From Erythroxylum novogranatense (Eukaryota > Streptophyta > Magnoliopsida > Malpighiales > Erythroxylaceae): a stretch of 64,000 nt of DNA. A model generated the notes under the pieces. The model was not told the origin of the DNA and made no database searches. It worked only from the letters and a program-made list of their open reading frames with translations. The stretch spans positions 63,177,824 to 63,241,823 of the forward strand of contig CM057232.1 of the NCBI GenBank assembly GCA_029891385.1, given 5' to 3'. A program made the translations under genes and the position numbers. Positions 43,966 to 55,872 of this stretch are shown here, one piece after another (the stretch's first letter is position 1; every line of letters starts with the position of its first letter).

Positions 43966-44590
43966 TCTAATTTGCATGGTTAAGAAAGATGATCATATTG
44001 CTTTCATTAGTTTGAAACATGGAAATACATATATTATTGATTGGCTTGTTGACTATTGCATCAAGAGATAAGGGGTTTAATTGCTTCAGTCGAGTATTAC
44101 AGTCATAGTCGACTAATACACATTCTCTTCTACCTTTGAGATTTCTTCATGATGACGTTTCTCCACCATGATGGTTTTTGTATCTAGCAAAGACCGACAT
44201 TTCATATTGTTTGTGACTGTTACTTGAGACTATTTGTGTTTGATGGCTTGCTTCTCTATTTAATGTGATTGCGATATTTCATCTATTATTGGTTTGTATT
44301 AGTTGTTTTAATTATGACAAAAAGGGGGAGAAAATGAGAAATTGGATATTCTTTAGTTACTTGATTAAGGGGGAGTATGTGATAATTGTCTTTAATTTAA
44401 GTCTATCATGATTTCAAATTACTTTTATGAATTTGATCTTATAAGGTTATTAAATTCAATGATTTATATGATTGAGGGGGAGACTTCTAACCAAAATGAC
44501 AAGGTATAAAAACCTTGATCAATGTTTCTTTGTTTTCATTTCTTAAACAATTTCTAGTTGTTTTGTCATTATCAAAAAGGGGGAGATTTT
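43966..44590 (+). other. E5 3' region with four purine tracts, no gene
   Basis: GGGGGAG tracts at 44321-44330, 44367-44375, 44474-44482 and 44574-44590; the last abuts the 3' LTR and is the probable PPT. One TAGTCGACTAATAC site lies near 44115. Confidence 0.8.
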
Positions 44591-45816
44591 TGGACTAATG
44601 GTGGTTGACAAATTAAATCCCACTTATGTTTTGATAATAATAAAATGTATAGAATTGGTTAAGAATTTGTTTAAGGTATTTTGAGATTGATATTCAATAA
44701 AAGAATTGTGCAAATCAAGATAGCATTAATCTTTGATGGGAAAGAGAATAATCATTGTGGAATCAAGATGGAAATTACCTTAAATGTGTAAGAGATATTC
44801 AAGGATGAAGATTATGGATAAGGAACATCAAAGATATGTATCCCATCAATTAAAGATCAAGATTTCATGCAATATAATCGTTGAAGCCAACATAAGTTGA
44901 CTAGCACATCATAAGTCGACTTATATATCAAGTGAGAACAACATAAGTCGACTAGAACATCATAAGTCGACTAATATATGAAGATCTGTCAACACAAGTT
45001 GACTAATAGTCCATAAGTCGACTTATCGAAGGACACAAGTCGACTTACACAGTATAAGTCGATTTATTGAAGAGCAGAGATGAAATTTTAAGTAAGTCGT
45101 TCACACAAGTCGACTTATACACTCGACAAGTCGACTTATGAGTACAGCGAACAGACTCCAACGGTTCAATTAGCTACAAATAGAAAGGAGGATATTAAGG
45201 AACGGTCATATCAATTATACAACAGCTAGAATGGCTTCCAACAACTATTTTTCTTCAAGTATAAAGAGTGGATGATTGATGAAGAGTGTACGGACATTCT
45301 ACAAGTGAAAATAATATTCTATTACTACAAAATTGCTCATTATTGTTCTTATCTTGACACACCATTGTATTGAGCTTTGTTCTTCAATCTTTATATTATT
45401 TCTCTTACAATTTGAGTGACTAGTGAAAAGTCACTTGTGAGGTAGGATTTGTGTCGGAAAACAAATCGGTTGTAAAGGTAGCTTGAGCCGGAAATCAAGT
45501 AGTGTTGGTAGGATTTATGCCGGAAGACAAATCATTTGTAAAGGTAGCTTGAGCCGGAAATCAAGTGGCATTGTAAGATTTCACACTAAACTAAAAAGTG
45601 TGCAGTAAAGTGGTTTGCCAAATCCTAAGTGGGAGCTTAGGTAGAGGACGTAGGTCTTAGCACCGAACCTCTATAAAAACAGTGCTTGCTCTTCTTCCCT
45701 ACTCTTTACATTTAGATTTGATTAAATTGTTTTTGTGTGAATTAACTTCTGATTTTATTGTAGAAAATTACAAAAAGCTTAACGATCTATTCAACCCCCA
45801 CTTTTAGATCGCTTAC
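44591..45816 (+). repeat. E5 3' LTR
   Basis: 1226 bp from TGGACTAATGG to GATCGCTTACA. Contains the AGTCGACTTA array (44885-45140), the forward copy of the inverted segment (45116-45242) and the hairpin series (45414-45640). Confidence 0.88.
44885..45140. repeat. AGTCGACTTA array in E5 3' LTR
   Basis: Seven exact GTCGAC palindromes plus variants (AGTTGACT, AGTCGATT), several as the palindrome TAAGTCGACTTA. Confidence 0.9.
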
Positions 45817-46569
45817 AAAGACCAATGTATAGTTCCATTTGACTTTAAGCATCACAATCGTTGTCATAGTGATTTCAATAGATTACTGTATGAGGAGTTT
45901 GATGATAGAAAGAGTCATTGCTTTTGTATTATGATGAGTAAGGCCTACTGGTCATTGAAGGATAGAATTGGAGACCTTATGGACAGGTGATATTAAGTGA
46001 TTCAAGAAAGATGGACGAGTTAGGTGGATCTTTGCCAAAGGCATGGAATACAGTGAGATAGACATAAGAGTTAAATGTACTGATACTAAAGTGATGTGAA
46101 TTATTAAGTGAAAGATGATTTGTCCCTAAGGGTATCACCTTACAAGGTGTGCTTACATAGGGCACAAGGTGTGCTTACATGGGGCACAAGGTGTGCTCAA
46201 GTTAGAACAAAGGATTTGCTAAGCCTAATATGAATTGGTCTATATGAAATTATTATGAGTTAGCGCTACTAATAAAAGATGTCTTAACTCGAAATGTGAT
46301 GTACTTGAGTACTTGAAGGAAATATTGATATGATAAGATATTGGTTTTATCGACACAGGAAGTGTAACAATTATGAATGATCTGAAAAAATAATGAGGAA
46401 CTAGTTAAGAAAGTGAATGGTTAGAAATAAGGGATTGAAAGATCGAGCGACTCTGTTGACCACGGTCAGTTGAGAGAAAGTATTCGAGTGATGAAGTTAA
46501 CTGAGAAATGCGGGAACATCCTGTACTTCTGATCAATCAGATAAGAATTTTGAGGATGAAATTCTTTTT
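45817..46569 (+). other. E4 internal region, right of E5, no gene
   Basis: No gene recognised. It includes a three-copy tandem repeat of about 20-22 bp (ACAAGGTGTGCTTACATAGG) at 46143-46199. Confidence 0.6.
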
Positions 46570-46583
46570 AAGAGGGGGAGAAT
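46570..46583 (+). other. E4 polypurine tract
   Basis: AAGAGGGGGAGAAT immediately before TGTTGGCCCCC; preceded by GAGGATGAAATTC. Confidence 0.88.
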
Positions 46584-49081
46584 TGTTGGCCCCCGAATTT
46601 TTCTTGTTAAATAAAGCATGATTTAAATAAATTATGAGGTTTGATGGATAAAGTTTTGGAGCTACTTGTTATGTAAATGTTAGTAGAATTTATTATGTAG
46701 TTTGGTTGTGTTAAAAGTGGTAAGAATGCATAAGGGCATTTTAGGCAAGTCATTTAAGGTTGTAAGATATAAGGCTTTTATTGAAGGGCAAAATGGACTT
46801 TTTAGAATACTAAAGGGTATAAAAAGAAGAAGTTATTGTGTTTTGCTTAAAGAGGGAAGAAGAAGTCGTGGAAGAAGAAGAGAAGAAGAGGAAAACTAGG
46901 GTTTGTGGAGATCTTGAAGATTTTGACGAATCTTGGAGCTAAACAAGTAAGTACAAGACTCAACCCTTCTTGAGTTGTTGAATGAATCTTGTTAGTGATA
47001 GTTAGAAGTAAAAATGAAGTGGATTATGTGAAGTGTGTTGTTGTTGAATGGCGTTTGAAAATGTTGCAATCTTTTATGTTTAAGGATTATGTTGTGTTTG
47101 TGAATGATTTTGTTTTAAAATGAGTTTAGAAATGAAGTAGGAATGATGATTTAGGGTTAATATCAGTTATTTGTGAAATATGGGAAGAATGTAGACGAAG
47201 AATGTCAAAAAATGAGTTTTCGGGAGGTTTCTGGTCACGCACGTTGCGGCTCATTTTCGGGAGGTTTTTGGTCACGCACGTCGCGGCGCACACGAGCGTC
47301 ATCATCACGAAACGTGCGAGTGTCCTGGTCGCGGTGAGTTTCTGGGTTTCGCCGCGGCGAGCTCAACTTTCCTACACAGAGATGTTTTGGTATTTTGGAC
47401 ATAACTTTTGATGTAGATGTCCAAATGAAGTGATTTTTGATTCCTTGTAAAATAGAGACAAAATTCTACAAGTTTTATAGAAAAAATAAGTTTTAATTCA
47501 GTTTATAAATATCTCAATATGTTTGGAGTATAACTTTCAGATTTCTAAAACAAATTGAATGATTTTGGAGTCATTAGAAACTTAAGACAATGGGGAAAAT
47601 TTTTCTAGAAGAGAATATTACCAGATATTGTCATTTACTTGATCATAGTGATCATGAAAAATTGACCCGAATGTTTGGTCTTTTGGAAGAGTTTGAGTTT
47701 TTAGAATTTATCTTAGTGAATATGCAATATATGGGTCCTGAAATTGTATTCCTATTGAATGGAAATTTTGCATTTGATAAAGGGAATCAAGGAAGGCAAG
47801 AGGATCAAGAGGAGAGGCATCTTTTAAGCATGTATCCAAGCAAGGAATTCAGGTGGGTTTCATGTTTATAATTTAGTAATGAGCCAATAATGTTTTCTTC
47901 CAAATCAAGAATGATTTCAATTACTTCATAAATGTTGTTTTTGTTTCTTTTGAATGATTTGCAAAATTGTTACATGTTTATGTATATGAACTTTGTTGAT
48001 GAATTTCAAATAAAGATGGGAATGTAATGAAACATTTTATGTTATGCCTTGGAAAATTCATGGCATTTTGTATATTCGGAAAAGAAGAAAGGGCATGAAA
48101 AGTATGAAAGCATTTAATAAAATGATTTGAGCATGAAATGAATATGTGCTTTGTTTGGGCAAGAGAGGAACGTTTCGTTAGTCACGTGCATGTCGACATA
48201 TAGCCTTCTCCCGGCTGTCCGCTTGAGGCTACGAGATCCTGAGAAATCGGACTCTTTTTGTTCACGGTATAAACTTCGGTTTATTCGTTTTGTTCCACGG
48301 AACTCTCGAGCCATTTGTTTGTGCATTGCATTTTTGAATTGTCATGTATGTTGCATAGATTTAGTGTGCTGTATTGATGGTTAAACGGATATGCTTAGTT
48401 GATGTGATGACATTTTTAACTATGAGTTTTAAATTCAAAATTTTGAATTTGACTGAGAATTTGGGAACAAAGCATTTTATGAATTCATTATGACTTTTAT
48501 ATGACAAATGAACACTTCAATGGTTTTGCGTATTCTTCATTACAAACTTGTTATCCACGAGCTTTAAGCTCACCCCTTTCCATCCCCACCTTTAGGTGTT
48601 GAGTAAGAGATTGAGTGAAAGAGAGTCAAGGCATCACTCCCAATTTTCTTATGTTGTAATTTGAGTTATTTATGTAAAATATAAGGATTTGTCACTTTTC
48701 AAGGATTTTTAGTTCATGTAGCTTTTATCTTTTGAGATTTTGGATTATTGTTGTAATTGTGGCTTGGAATGCCTTTAGAGCTTGTAAAACTCTATTATAT
48801 TGATGTTAAGGAATTATGAATTATGTATGGATGATGTTGAGTGGAAGTAAGCATTTGAGTATATGGATCAGGTTGAGTGGAACTTTGGTATACTTGAGGA
48901 AGTTATCGATTTGATATGAATATTTTGATTGTGAATTGTTGTTACATACATAGATATATAAGTGAGATGTGTTATAGAAAAAGGAACATAGAAATGGTAT
49001 GAGACTTTAAGCTTCATGATTTCTTTGGATTACGCCAACGTTTATGACTCAATGGTTGGACTCAAAAAATGGGGCTCATCA
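46584..49081 (+). repeat. E4 3' LTR
   Basis: Partner of 36024-38532. TATA at 46818-46825; predicted intron 46947-48595. The homology to the 5' side continues past the LTR end to about 49141, including a decayed PBS (TGGGATCAGAGC, 49086-49097), so this end is not a simple integration junction. Confidence 0.85.
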
Positions 49082-49141
49082 TGTTTGGGATCAGAGCAAG
49101 AAAAGATTATAAGGAACCACGCTTAAGGATGATGGTATTTT

Positions 49142-50908
49142 GTTTAGATTTTACTTTACAAACTGCCAACCAATCTATCTTATCTTGTCATAAGTTTGGA
49201 AAAAGGACATAATAAACCTGTTTCGCTTACACAGCTAGGATAAAAGGTTCAGATTATCTTAATCTTCTTTGGTAGTTGATTTTAACTAGTTTGTATCGAC
49301 TATGCACTTTTGTTCCAATATTTAGTGTCGGGTCATCCCAGTCACATTTAAATATCACACATCGCTTAACTGGAAAAAAAGGGTACTCAACTTTTAGTAT
49401 TTCAATAATTTTACCATAGTAATCCATCATTTCTCCCTGTATCGAAACACCACTATTTATTGTTGATATGCTATGTCCCTGAGATTTTGTATGATACTTG
49501 TATCCATTCACGAAATACACCGAATACGATTTAATAGTTCACAAAGGTCTTTTCGCAAGATCACAAATGAACTTGTTCTCTAGTGGATTTTCTAAGGCCT
49601 ATATAAATGAATTTATCATAGCGAAGAGTATAATGTCATGAGAATACTTAAATATAGTTTTGAACTATAATAAATAATATTTGTAAATGAAAACTTACAA
49701 ATCTCTTGAACCATCGAGGAAAGTGTTTTCCAACTTCTTTATTTATACCATCTTGTGTGATGCCCAACATTATATCGCGTAACAATGTCTCATATGATCT
49801 AAATACATAATGACAAGTTTTTAGGAATGGACAATACACAATTTTCATTAAAGAAATAATCATGTTGAACTTATTGAACGAAAGGAAGAACCTCTTCACA
49901 GGTTAATAAAATGTAACCATGTGCAACCTCAATTTCTTCCTCTGTTAACATTCTTCTTATCACACGTCCATATGATCGTCCACAATATGTAAAAATGGAC
50001 AAGTTCCTATCAGCACCACTCGCTCCTCCCCTATCGTCATTACAAGGAACTTTTCTTGCTCTTGTGTGGACATGCGACTCAAAAAAATGTCTACAAAATG
50101 TACTAGCTTCCTCCACTAAGCTTAAGCATTACATATGGAGGCTTCAACTTTGGTTTTGTTTTTTACATTATTTCAAGTGATGCAAATACCTATATTATAA
50201 AAAATGGTTATTACAATTGAGTAGAAAAAGCTTGTAATAATGGTTATTGCAATAATATTTATCGAGTTACCTCTTAAATGGATACATCCATTGATATTGA
50301 ACTGGACCGGCTAGTTTTGCCTTATGTGCTAAATGCACAGGTAGATGCTCCATATAGTCAAAGAAGTTTGGAAGAAAAATCCGTTCTAACTTGCACAAAA
50401 TAACTGGAATTTCGTTTTCAAGTTTTTCCATTTCATCATAGTTGATTTCAATTGATGTTAAGATTTTGAAAAACAAGTTTAACTCTATTATATCTTCCCA
50501 TACCTTAGAAGATAGCAACTCCCAAAATGCAATTGGGATTAGCCTTTTTATAAATACATAACAATCATGATTTTTCATCCCAATTAATTTGTACTTCTTG
50601 AGATCCACACACCTACCCAAGTTTGAAACATAATCATTAGGAAACTTTAGACTTTTCAACCATTCACATAAAATCTCATTTTGTTTCTTGTCTAAAGTGT
50701 AACATGCTTCTGGATATTTAATGGTGCAAAGATCTTTATGTAACTCATTTCTTCTACAAAAAAATTGCAAATCAGCTCTAGATTTTGCATTGTCTTTTGT
50801 CCTCCCTTCAATGTTTATAATGGTATTGAACAAGTTGTCAAAAATGTTTTTCTCAATGTACATCACATGTAGATTATGACGTATCAAATTCGTTTTCCAA
50901 TATGGCAA
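49142..50908 (-). pseudogene. CACTA TNP2-like transposase, main part
   Basis: Read right to left: 50267-50908 (213 residues) starts at a likely 3' splice site (TTTTAG before GATTTGCC) with LPYWKTNLIRHNLHVMYIEK, ACYTLDKKQNEILCEWLKSL and LERIFLPNFFDYMEHLPVHL (end of Transposase_21, DUF4218-like). 49871-50116 follows (FCRHFFESHVHTR, LSIFTYCGRSYG, HGYILLTCEEVLPF), then 49648-49899, and 49150-49520 (MDYYGKIIEILKVEY, VIFKCDWDD, then EPFILAV; DUF4216-like). Frameshifts and stops separate the parts. Upstream exons with the catalytic region are not in view. This enzyme would cut and paste the CACTA element. Confidence 0.85.
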
Positions 50909-51208
50909 ATCCTAAAACAAAACATGTCAGATAAGACTTGTGATTAAACTTCAGGTGTTCTCGTTCTGAATCCTAGCTACGCTCCTAGTATATTTAAACT
51001 GAATATCCAACATATATGTTTCTAATCATATATGTCATAAGATAATGATTGATCACAATTTGATATTTAATGGATATTAAATATCAAACAATTACTAAAT
51101 AAGTATTAATTAAATACATGAAAAATTATTACGAATACCTATTTTAATCAGTTTGTTGAATATATACAATTTCAAAAAAACATGCCTTCAAAAAATGTGC
51201 ACATAACA
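50909..51208 (-). other. CACTA intron-like DNA, no gene
   Basis: AT-rich sequence upstream of the TNP2 exon, in element orientation; probably intron. Confidence 0.5.
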
Positions 51209-51541
51209 TGTTGGACCCCACCCCCCACACCTGGGCTAACATTTCCCACCCAGCGTGTGTTTGCGGGTTATACCACGGCGGGTGTTTGCAGGTTATACAT
51301 GACATCAACCTTAATCGATCTTGTTCTCTTTGGTCGAGGTGAGCCACGGCTCGAACCCAAGACCTCACTTAAAGTGGAACAAAACCTTGAGATCTTGGGT
51401 TCGAGCCGTGGCTCACCCTTGACCAAAGAGGACGGTACTGATTAAGGTTGGATGCCGCGGTATAACCCGCAAACACCCGCCGTGGTATAACCTGCAAACA
51501 CACTGGTGGGAAATGTTAACCAGTAAAAATGGGGTCCAACA
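51209..51541. mobile_element. 333-bp foldback (MITE-like) element
   Basis: TGTTGGACCCCA at the left is mirrored by TGGGGTCCAACA at the right. The two arms (51209-51366 and about 51388-51541) are nearly complementary throughout, leaving a loop of about 20 bp. Each arm includes GGTTCGAGCC, identical to a Pol III B-box consensus, and GGTTATACC repeats. No coding capacity and no convincing TSD. Confidence 0.75.
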
Positions 51542-51556
51542 TTAAAAGGCGCGAAA

Positions 51557-52856
51557 TGTTGAAACCCCGATTTTTGAGTAAAAATAAGAAATATTCAAAA
51601 GTGGATGAGTTGGTTGAAATTGAGTTGAAAATCAAGAAATAAAGAGAGAAAGTGTAAAAAAAAGAAAATTTGTGAAAAGTTTGACTTTTTGGCCTTTAAG
51701 GGTTGAATTTTGATTTAGGCAAAATTTGAGAAAATGATCTACATGAAACTTGTAGATTATGTTAAGAGTTTTCTGTGGCCATAAAGTTTGCTATTTTTTG
51801 ATGTCGGGATTGAGAGATATGATTTTCCGAAGATATGCTTTGTTTTGAAAATGCTATTAAGTATAGATTTGTGTGTTCTATGTTTCGAGGCCACTCTTCG
51901 TATGGATTTAGTTTGAATTCGAGTAAGTAGTCTTCATAAAAGTTTTAGATGATGTTTTTATCTTTCCATTGATATAAGGTTTGCAATTTTTCGCAATCGG
52001 GGCTAGGAGTTATGAGAGATTAAAAATTTGAAGTCGTTTAGGAAAAGCTGTTTTGGACAGAATCTTTGATTGAGTTTTTGACCTCTTTTGAGACCTAATT
52101 TGATTTTGAGTACTTCAGGGAAGTTGTAGAACTTCCTTTTATCTTTTTATTGACACCAAATTTGTCAAATTCCGAGTTCGGGATCGAGAGATATGATTTT
52201 TGAAAAGTTCGGTTTTGAAGTTCCGTTACTTTGTTTTTAATCCGATCCCTTTTGTAATCTTTTGCTTATAATTCCTTCGTCCGACATCCGATTGATTTGA
52301 TTCTCGAAGCGTTGGATTCCTAAGACAATTAATTTCATTTTCTTAAAGAATTATGATTTTTAGGAGATTAAATGAAAAGAGATTGATTGAACCAAAGTAG
52401 GAGATTTGGTTATAGGTTATAAGTTGGATAATTTTTTGAACATGGTTTGGTATTTTGCGAAATTTGGGAGTTGTATAACTCCGATTCAGTTGATTCTTAA
52501 GGCCAATTAAAATTAAGATATGGGGCTAAAAATCATGTGAAGGGATCGAAATTTAAGTTCATCCCTAAGATCTGATAGTATTTTGGCTATAAATTCTTCG
52601 TTTCTGATCCGAATTGAGCGCGGCTGGTTGCATTGGATTCGTATGATCTATATGAACAATTTTAAAGAAGAAAGTTTGTCCAAATTATTTCGTTTAGATG
52701 CTTGAAAACAGGACGCAAGCTATCAGATTTTTAAAATCCTGTGCAGGGGTATTTTGGGATTTCACATAAAAGGAGGGGCAACTTGGTCAATCACCCCTCA
52801 CTTAAGTGACATGGCCTCTTAACACAAGAGGGGATGTCGTTTTAAGCCAAATAAAG
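51557..52856 (+). repeat. E6 left LTR, first part
   Basis: Aligns with 62864-64000 nearly throughout, apart from about 55 bp near 63885-63940 that are missing here. Cut by CRM4 at ATAAAG. Confidence 0.9.
52851..52856. repeat. CRM4 target-site duplication, left copy (ATAAAG)
   Basis: Repeated at 59567-59572, but separated from the other LTR end by TTC (or TTCA, if the duplication is the 5-bp TAAAG). Confidence 0.75.
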
Positions 52857-53762
52857 TGATACGGCAACAACCTAGAACAATGTCTAGATCACCTCCGTTT
52901 CAATGATTGTTCCCAAACCTAAATTCAATCAATCTAACAAGACCCTTCACCCCAAAAACAGCAAGGAATTGGTAACAAAGGGTATAAGATTGTAGGAATT
53001 GAATTAACGCCACAAGTTAGAACTTACTTGATAAGTTGAATCAATCCTTAAGGTAAAACAAGCAAGAATCTCAATTCTCTCTTGAAGAATGCTTTCTAAT
53101 TTTATTGATCTCTCTAAACTTGTGTTCATGGCTAAAGCAAAGGTTTAAATACCCTTTGCAATGTAAACCCTAACAAAGATAACCTAAAAACCCTAAAGAA
53201 AGCCCAAAATATCAAAAAGGCCTTCTTGAAACAAATCTGCCCAAGAATAAATACCACATGGATTTGGGCTTCAAAACTAATTAAAATTGACTAGTCCTTG
53301 TCCAAATAGGATAAGAAAACCACAAAAATAGAAGACTAACTTAAGATGGGCGAATTGGGCTTTTAAACTAGGCCCACAAGCTTGGTTCCTTAAAATAAAA
53401 CATGCACATGACTTTTTTAATAAAGCACATGCACACTTAATGCAAACCAGCCCATGAAAAAGCCTAAAAGAAGTCCATATGCCCTTTATAAGATAAAATA
53501 AGCTCAAGCCCATTGATTAGACTTGTGCTTGTGAAAATTGGCTAAGTGTTAGCCCTCTTGATTTGATGCCTCCAATGTGCACACACACTTAGGTGTCTTC
53601 CTAAGCTCTTCCCCAAGCTTGATCAACAAAACTTCTTGAAGTTCTTGTGAAACAAAAGCTTGTACATAAATCTGAAATTGTGCTCTAAGCTTGTTGGAGC
53701 GTGACCTTGTAATTGGACCCATTGGCATCCTCAAGTCTCCATTGCCTTAGTGAGTTGTATCA
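52857..53762 (-). repeat. CRM4 3' LTR
   Basis: 906 bp, TGATACGGCAAC to GAGTTGTATCA. TATA-like TTTAAATA (53144-53151, reverse complement TATTTAAA). Carries the pol tail frame at 53549-53734. Confidence 0.95.
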
Positions 53763-54733
53763 TTCCCTCCCTCCTCAAAAGGATTCGTCCTCGAATCAAG
53801 ACCTACATTATCAAAGGGAGATAAATCAGAAACATTAAAAGTAGCACTAACAGTATACTCTCCTGGAAAATCCACCCTATAGGCATTGTCATTGATGCGT
53901 TCAAGCACTTGAAAAGGACCATCCCCTCTAGGATCAAGCTTGGACTTCCTTTGTTTAGGAAATCTCTCCTTCCTGAAGTGCACCCAAACCCAATGTCCAG
54001 GTTCAAACTTCATCTCCCTACGCCCTTGATTGGCTCTTTGAGCATACTTCTTGTTCTTTTCCTCAATATGCTGCCTAGCTTTCTCATGTATTGTCTTAAC
54101 CAATTCGGCCCTTTGTTGCCCATCTACATTAACAATCTCATTCAAGGGTAAAGGCAACAAATCCAATGGAGTTAATGGGTTAAAACCATACACAATCTCA
54201 AATGGAGAATAACCTGTAGAAGAATGAATGCTTCTATTATATGCAAACTCAATCAAAGGCAAACAATCTTCCCAAGCTTTCAAATTTTTACCCACAACAG
54301 CACGCAATAAAGATCCTAAGGTTCTATTAACCACTTCAGTTTGTCCATCTGTTTGGGGATTTGTTCCCAATTTATTCCATAGAACACGCCAAAAGTGACT
54401 TAAAAACTTAGAATCTCTATCTGAAACAATGGTTCTAGGAATGCCATGCAATCTAACAACATCCCTAAAAAACAAATCAGCAACATGTGTAGCATCATCA
54501 GATTTATGACATGCAATAAAATGAGCCATTTTACTAAATCGATCAACTACAACAAAGATGCTATCACATCCTTTCCGAGTCCTAGGCAATCCTAACACAA
54601 AATCCATAGATATATCAATCCAAGGACTAATAGGGACAGGTAGAGGTGTGTACAACGCATGTGGTTGCACCTTGGACTTGGCTTGCCTACACGCTACACA
54701 ACTAGAGCAAACTCTTTCAACATCCTTTTTCAT
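53549..54733 (-). pseudogene. CRM4 integrase and LTR tail
   Basis: Frame 53747-54733 (328 residues): [11 protein letters not shown], core [25 protein letters not shown] and [12 protein letters not shown]-terminal [17 protein letters not shown] and [14 protein letters not shown], then [10 protein letters not shown]. An in-frame loss of about 24 bp removes residues between LGT and PQTDG, in the catalytic core. A TAA at about 53747, CAA in the other LTR, separates the tail [17 protein letters not shown] (53549-53734). A TAG replaces Trp just upstream (about 54740), next to the HHCC motif. Confidence 0.9.
53763..53776 (-). other. CRM4 polypurine tract
   Basis: Reverse complement GAGGAGGGAGGGAA, abutting the 3' LTR. 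Confidence 0.9.
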
Positions 54734-54739
54734 GTTAGG

Positions 54740-55573
54740 CTAATAAAAATGCTCCTGTAATATGTCAAGTGTTTTAGCAATACCAAAATGTCCCATTAAA
54801 CCTCCATCATGAGACTCCCTAGCAAGTTTATTATCTCTAAACAAATATCCATCATTCCTATAAAACTTTTGAAAAGCAACTTGTTCACATGCATCATACA
54901 CATTAGCAAAGTCAGAATCTGAGTTGTACAAATCTTTTATATACTCAAACCCAATCAACTTAGAACTAAGAGAAGAGATTAGAGCATACCTCCTAGACAA
55001 TGCATCAGCGATCACATTTTCTTTACCTTGCTTGTATTTCACAACATATGGGAATGTCTCTATGAACTCCAACCACTTAGCATGTCTTTTATTTAACTTA
55101 CCTTGGCCCTTAAGATGCTTCAAACTCTCATGATCAGTGTGAATCACGAATTCCTTTGGCCATAGATAATGTTGCCAAGTTTGTAGAGCTCTTACCAATG
55201 CATATAGCTCCTTGTCATAAGTGGAATACTTCATTTGAGCACCATTCAACTTGTCACTAAAATAGGCAATGGGACACCTTCCCGTTATCTTGTTAACAGC
55301 TCTGAAATCCCCACACATGCGCCAACTCTCATCCTTCTTTGGAACCAATATCACTGGCACGGCACAAGGACTAAGACTCTCCCTGATGTGTCCCTTTTGT
55401 AGCAATTCTTCCACTTGCTTTTGGAGTTCCTTAGTTTCTTCAGGATTAGCCCTATAAGCTGGTCTATTTGGAATCTGCGCCCCAGGCATGAAGTCAATCT
55501 GATGTTCTATTCCTCTAATAGGCGGCAATTCCTTAGGCAACTCCTCAGGGAAAACATCTCCATACTCCTGCAA
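54740..55573 (-). pseudogene. CRM4 pol: RT start fused to RNase H (RT core deleted)
   Basis: A 277-residue frame: [49 protein letters not shown], then directly [19 protein letters not shown] (junction at 55271-55288), RNase H text ([36 protein letters not shown]), the RH-IN spacer and [20 protein letters not shown]. The palm with Y-F-D-D and the thumb are absent without loss of frame. RNase H lacks its first part (the D-A-S-G box). The frame ends at a TAG replacing Trp. Confidence 0.92.
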
Positions 55574-55872
55574 AGAGAAACAACACTACTAGGCAAACAA
55601 GGGTCAAGGTCGATTCATTAAAATAAGCTTGCTTGTACAAAAGTACAAACAAACATCTCCTTTCCACACAAGCAACCCTTACATCTCTCATTTTGCATAG
55701 AAGTTTTGTTTCTTTCTACCCTCTCTCTCATTTGGGCCTTTTAATTGAATTTCTTTTGAGGCCTCTTTCTCCACTTTTCTTCTCTCACTCGGCCTCACTT
55801 TCTCTCTTTTCTTTTGATTTAGATTTCTGCTCCCCTTTGCAAGGTTCTCAACCTTCCCTCAATTTTGTATTG

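Larger units (their letters stand above)
41288..45816 (+). mobile_element. E5: gag-bearing copia relic with rearranged left LTR
   Basis: The right LTR (44591-45816, 1226 bp) is complete. The left LTR (41288-41989) lacks about its first 500 bp and begins with a 126-bp inverted segment. The PBS TGGTATCAGAGC is at 41992-42003. The internal region is 2.6 kb with gag and a protease fragment; integrase, RT and RNase H are absent. Four purine tracts with GGGGGAG precede the 3' LTR, a trait I associate with SIRE/Maximus-type copia. Inserted in E4. It is non-autonomous and dead. Confidence 0.85.
36024..49141 (+). mobile_element. E4: Tekay-like LTR element without recognisable gag-pol, carrying E5
   Basis: LTRs (36024-38532 and 46584-49081, about 2.5 kb) start TGTTGGCCCCC. 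The PPT AAGAGGGGGAGAAT follows GAGGATGAAATTC, as in Tekay/Del types. PBS-like sites are at 38537 and 38633. The right copy runs about 60 bp past the LTR end into leader-like sequence before CACTA sequence resumes near 49142, and no TSD was found. Internal DNA outside E5 (38645-41287 and 45817-46569) shows no retroelement motifs. It splits the CACTA transposase. Confidence 0.83.
32228..51208 (-). mobile_element. CACTA (En/Spm) DNA transposon, interrupted by E4; right end not seen
   Basis: The left terminus is CATTACAAGAAAT at 32228, one change from the usual CACTACAAGAAA-type inverted repeat, with TTT before it as a possible half of a 3-bp TSD. Subterminal repeats follow. On the minus strand the transposase (TNP2-like, 49150-50908 and 35826-36023) precedes a TNPA-like gene (32797-34707), the usual CACTA order. 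E4 occupies 36024-about 49141. The right terminus was not found; the foldback element and E6 follow at 51209, and the rest probably lies beyond the window. Confidence 0.85.

Noticed and set aside
51365..51425. Possible tRNA gene from the B-box-like GGTTCGAGCC
   Set aside because: No A box at the right distance, no cloverleaf and no acceptor stem; it lies in an inverted repeat.
51209..51541. Mutator-type MITE with 9-bp TSD
   Set aside because: The 9 bp on each side do not match; a TAA near both ends is off by one base, so the superfamily is left open.
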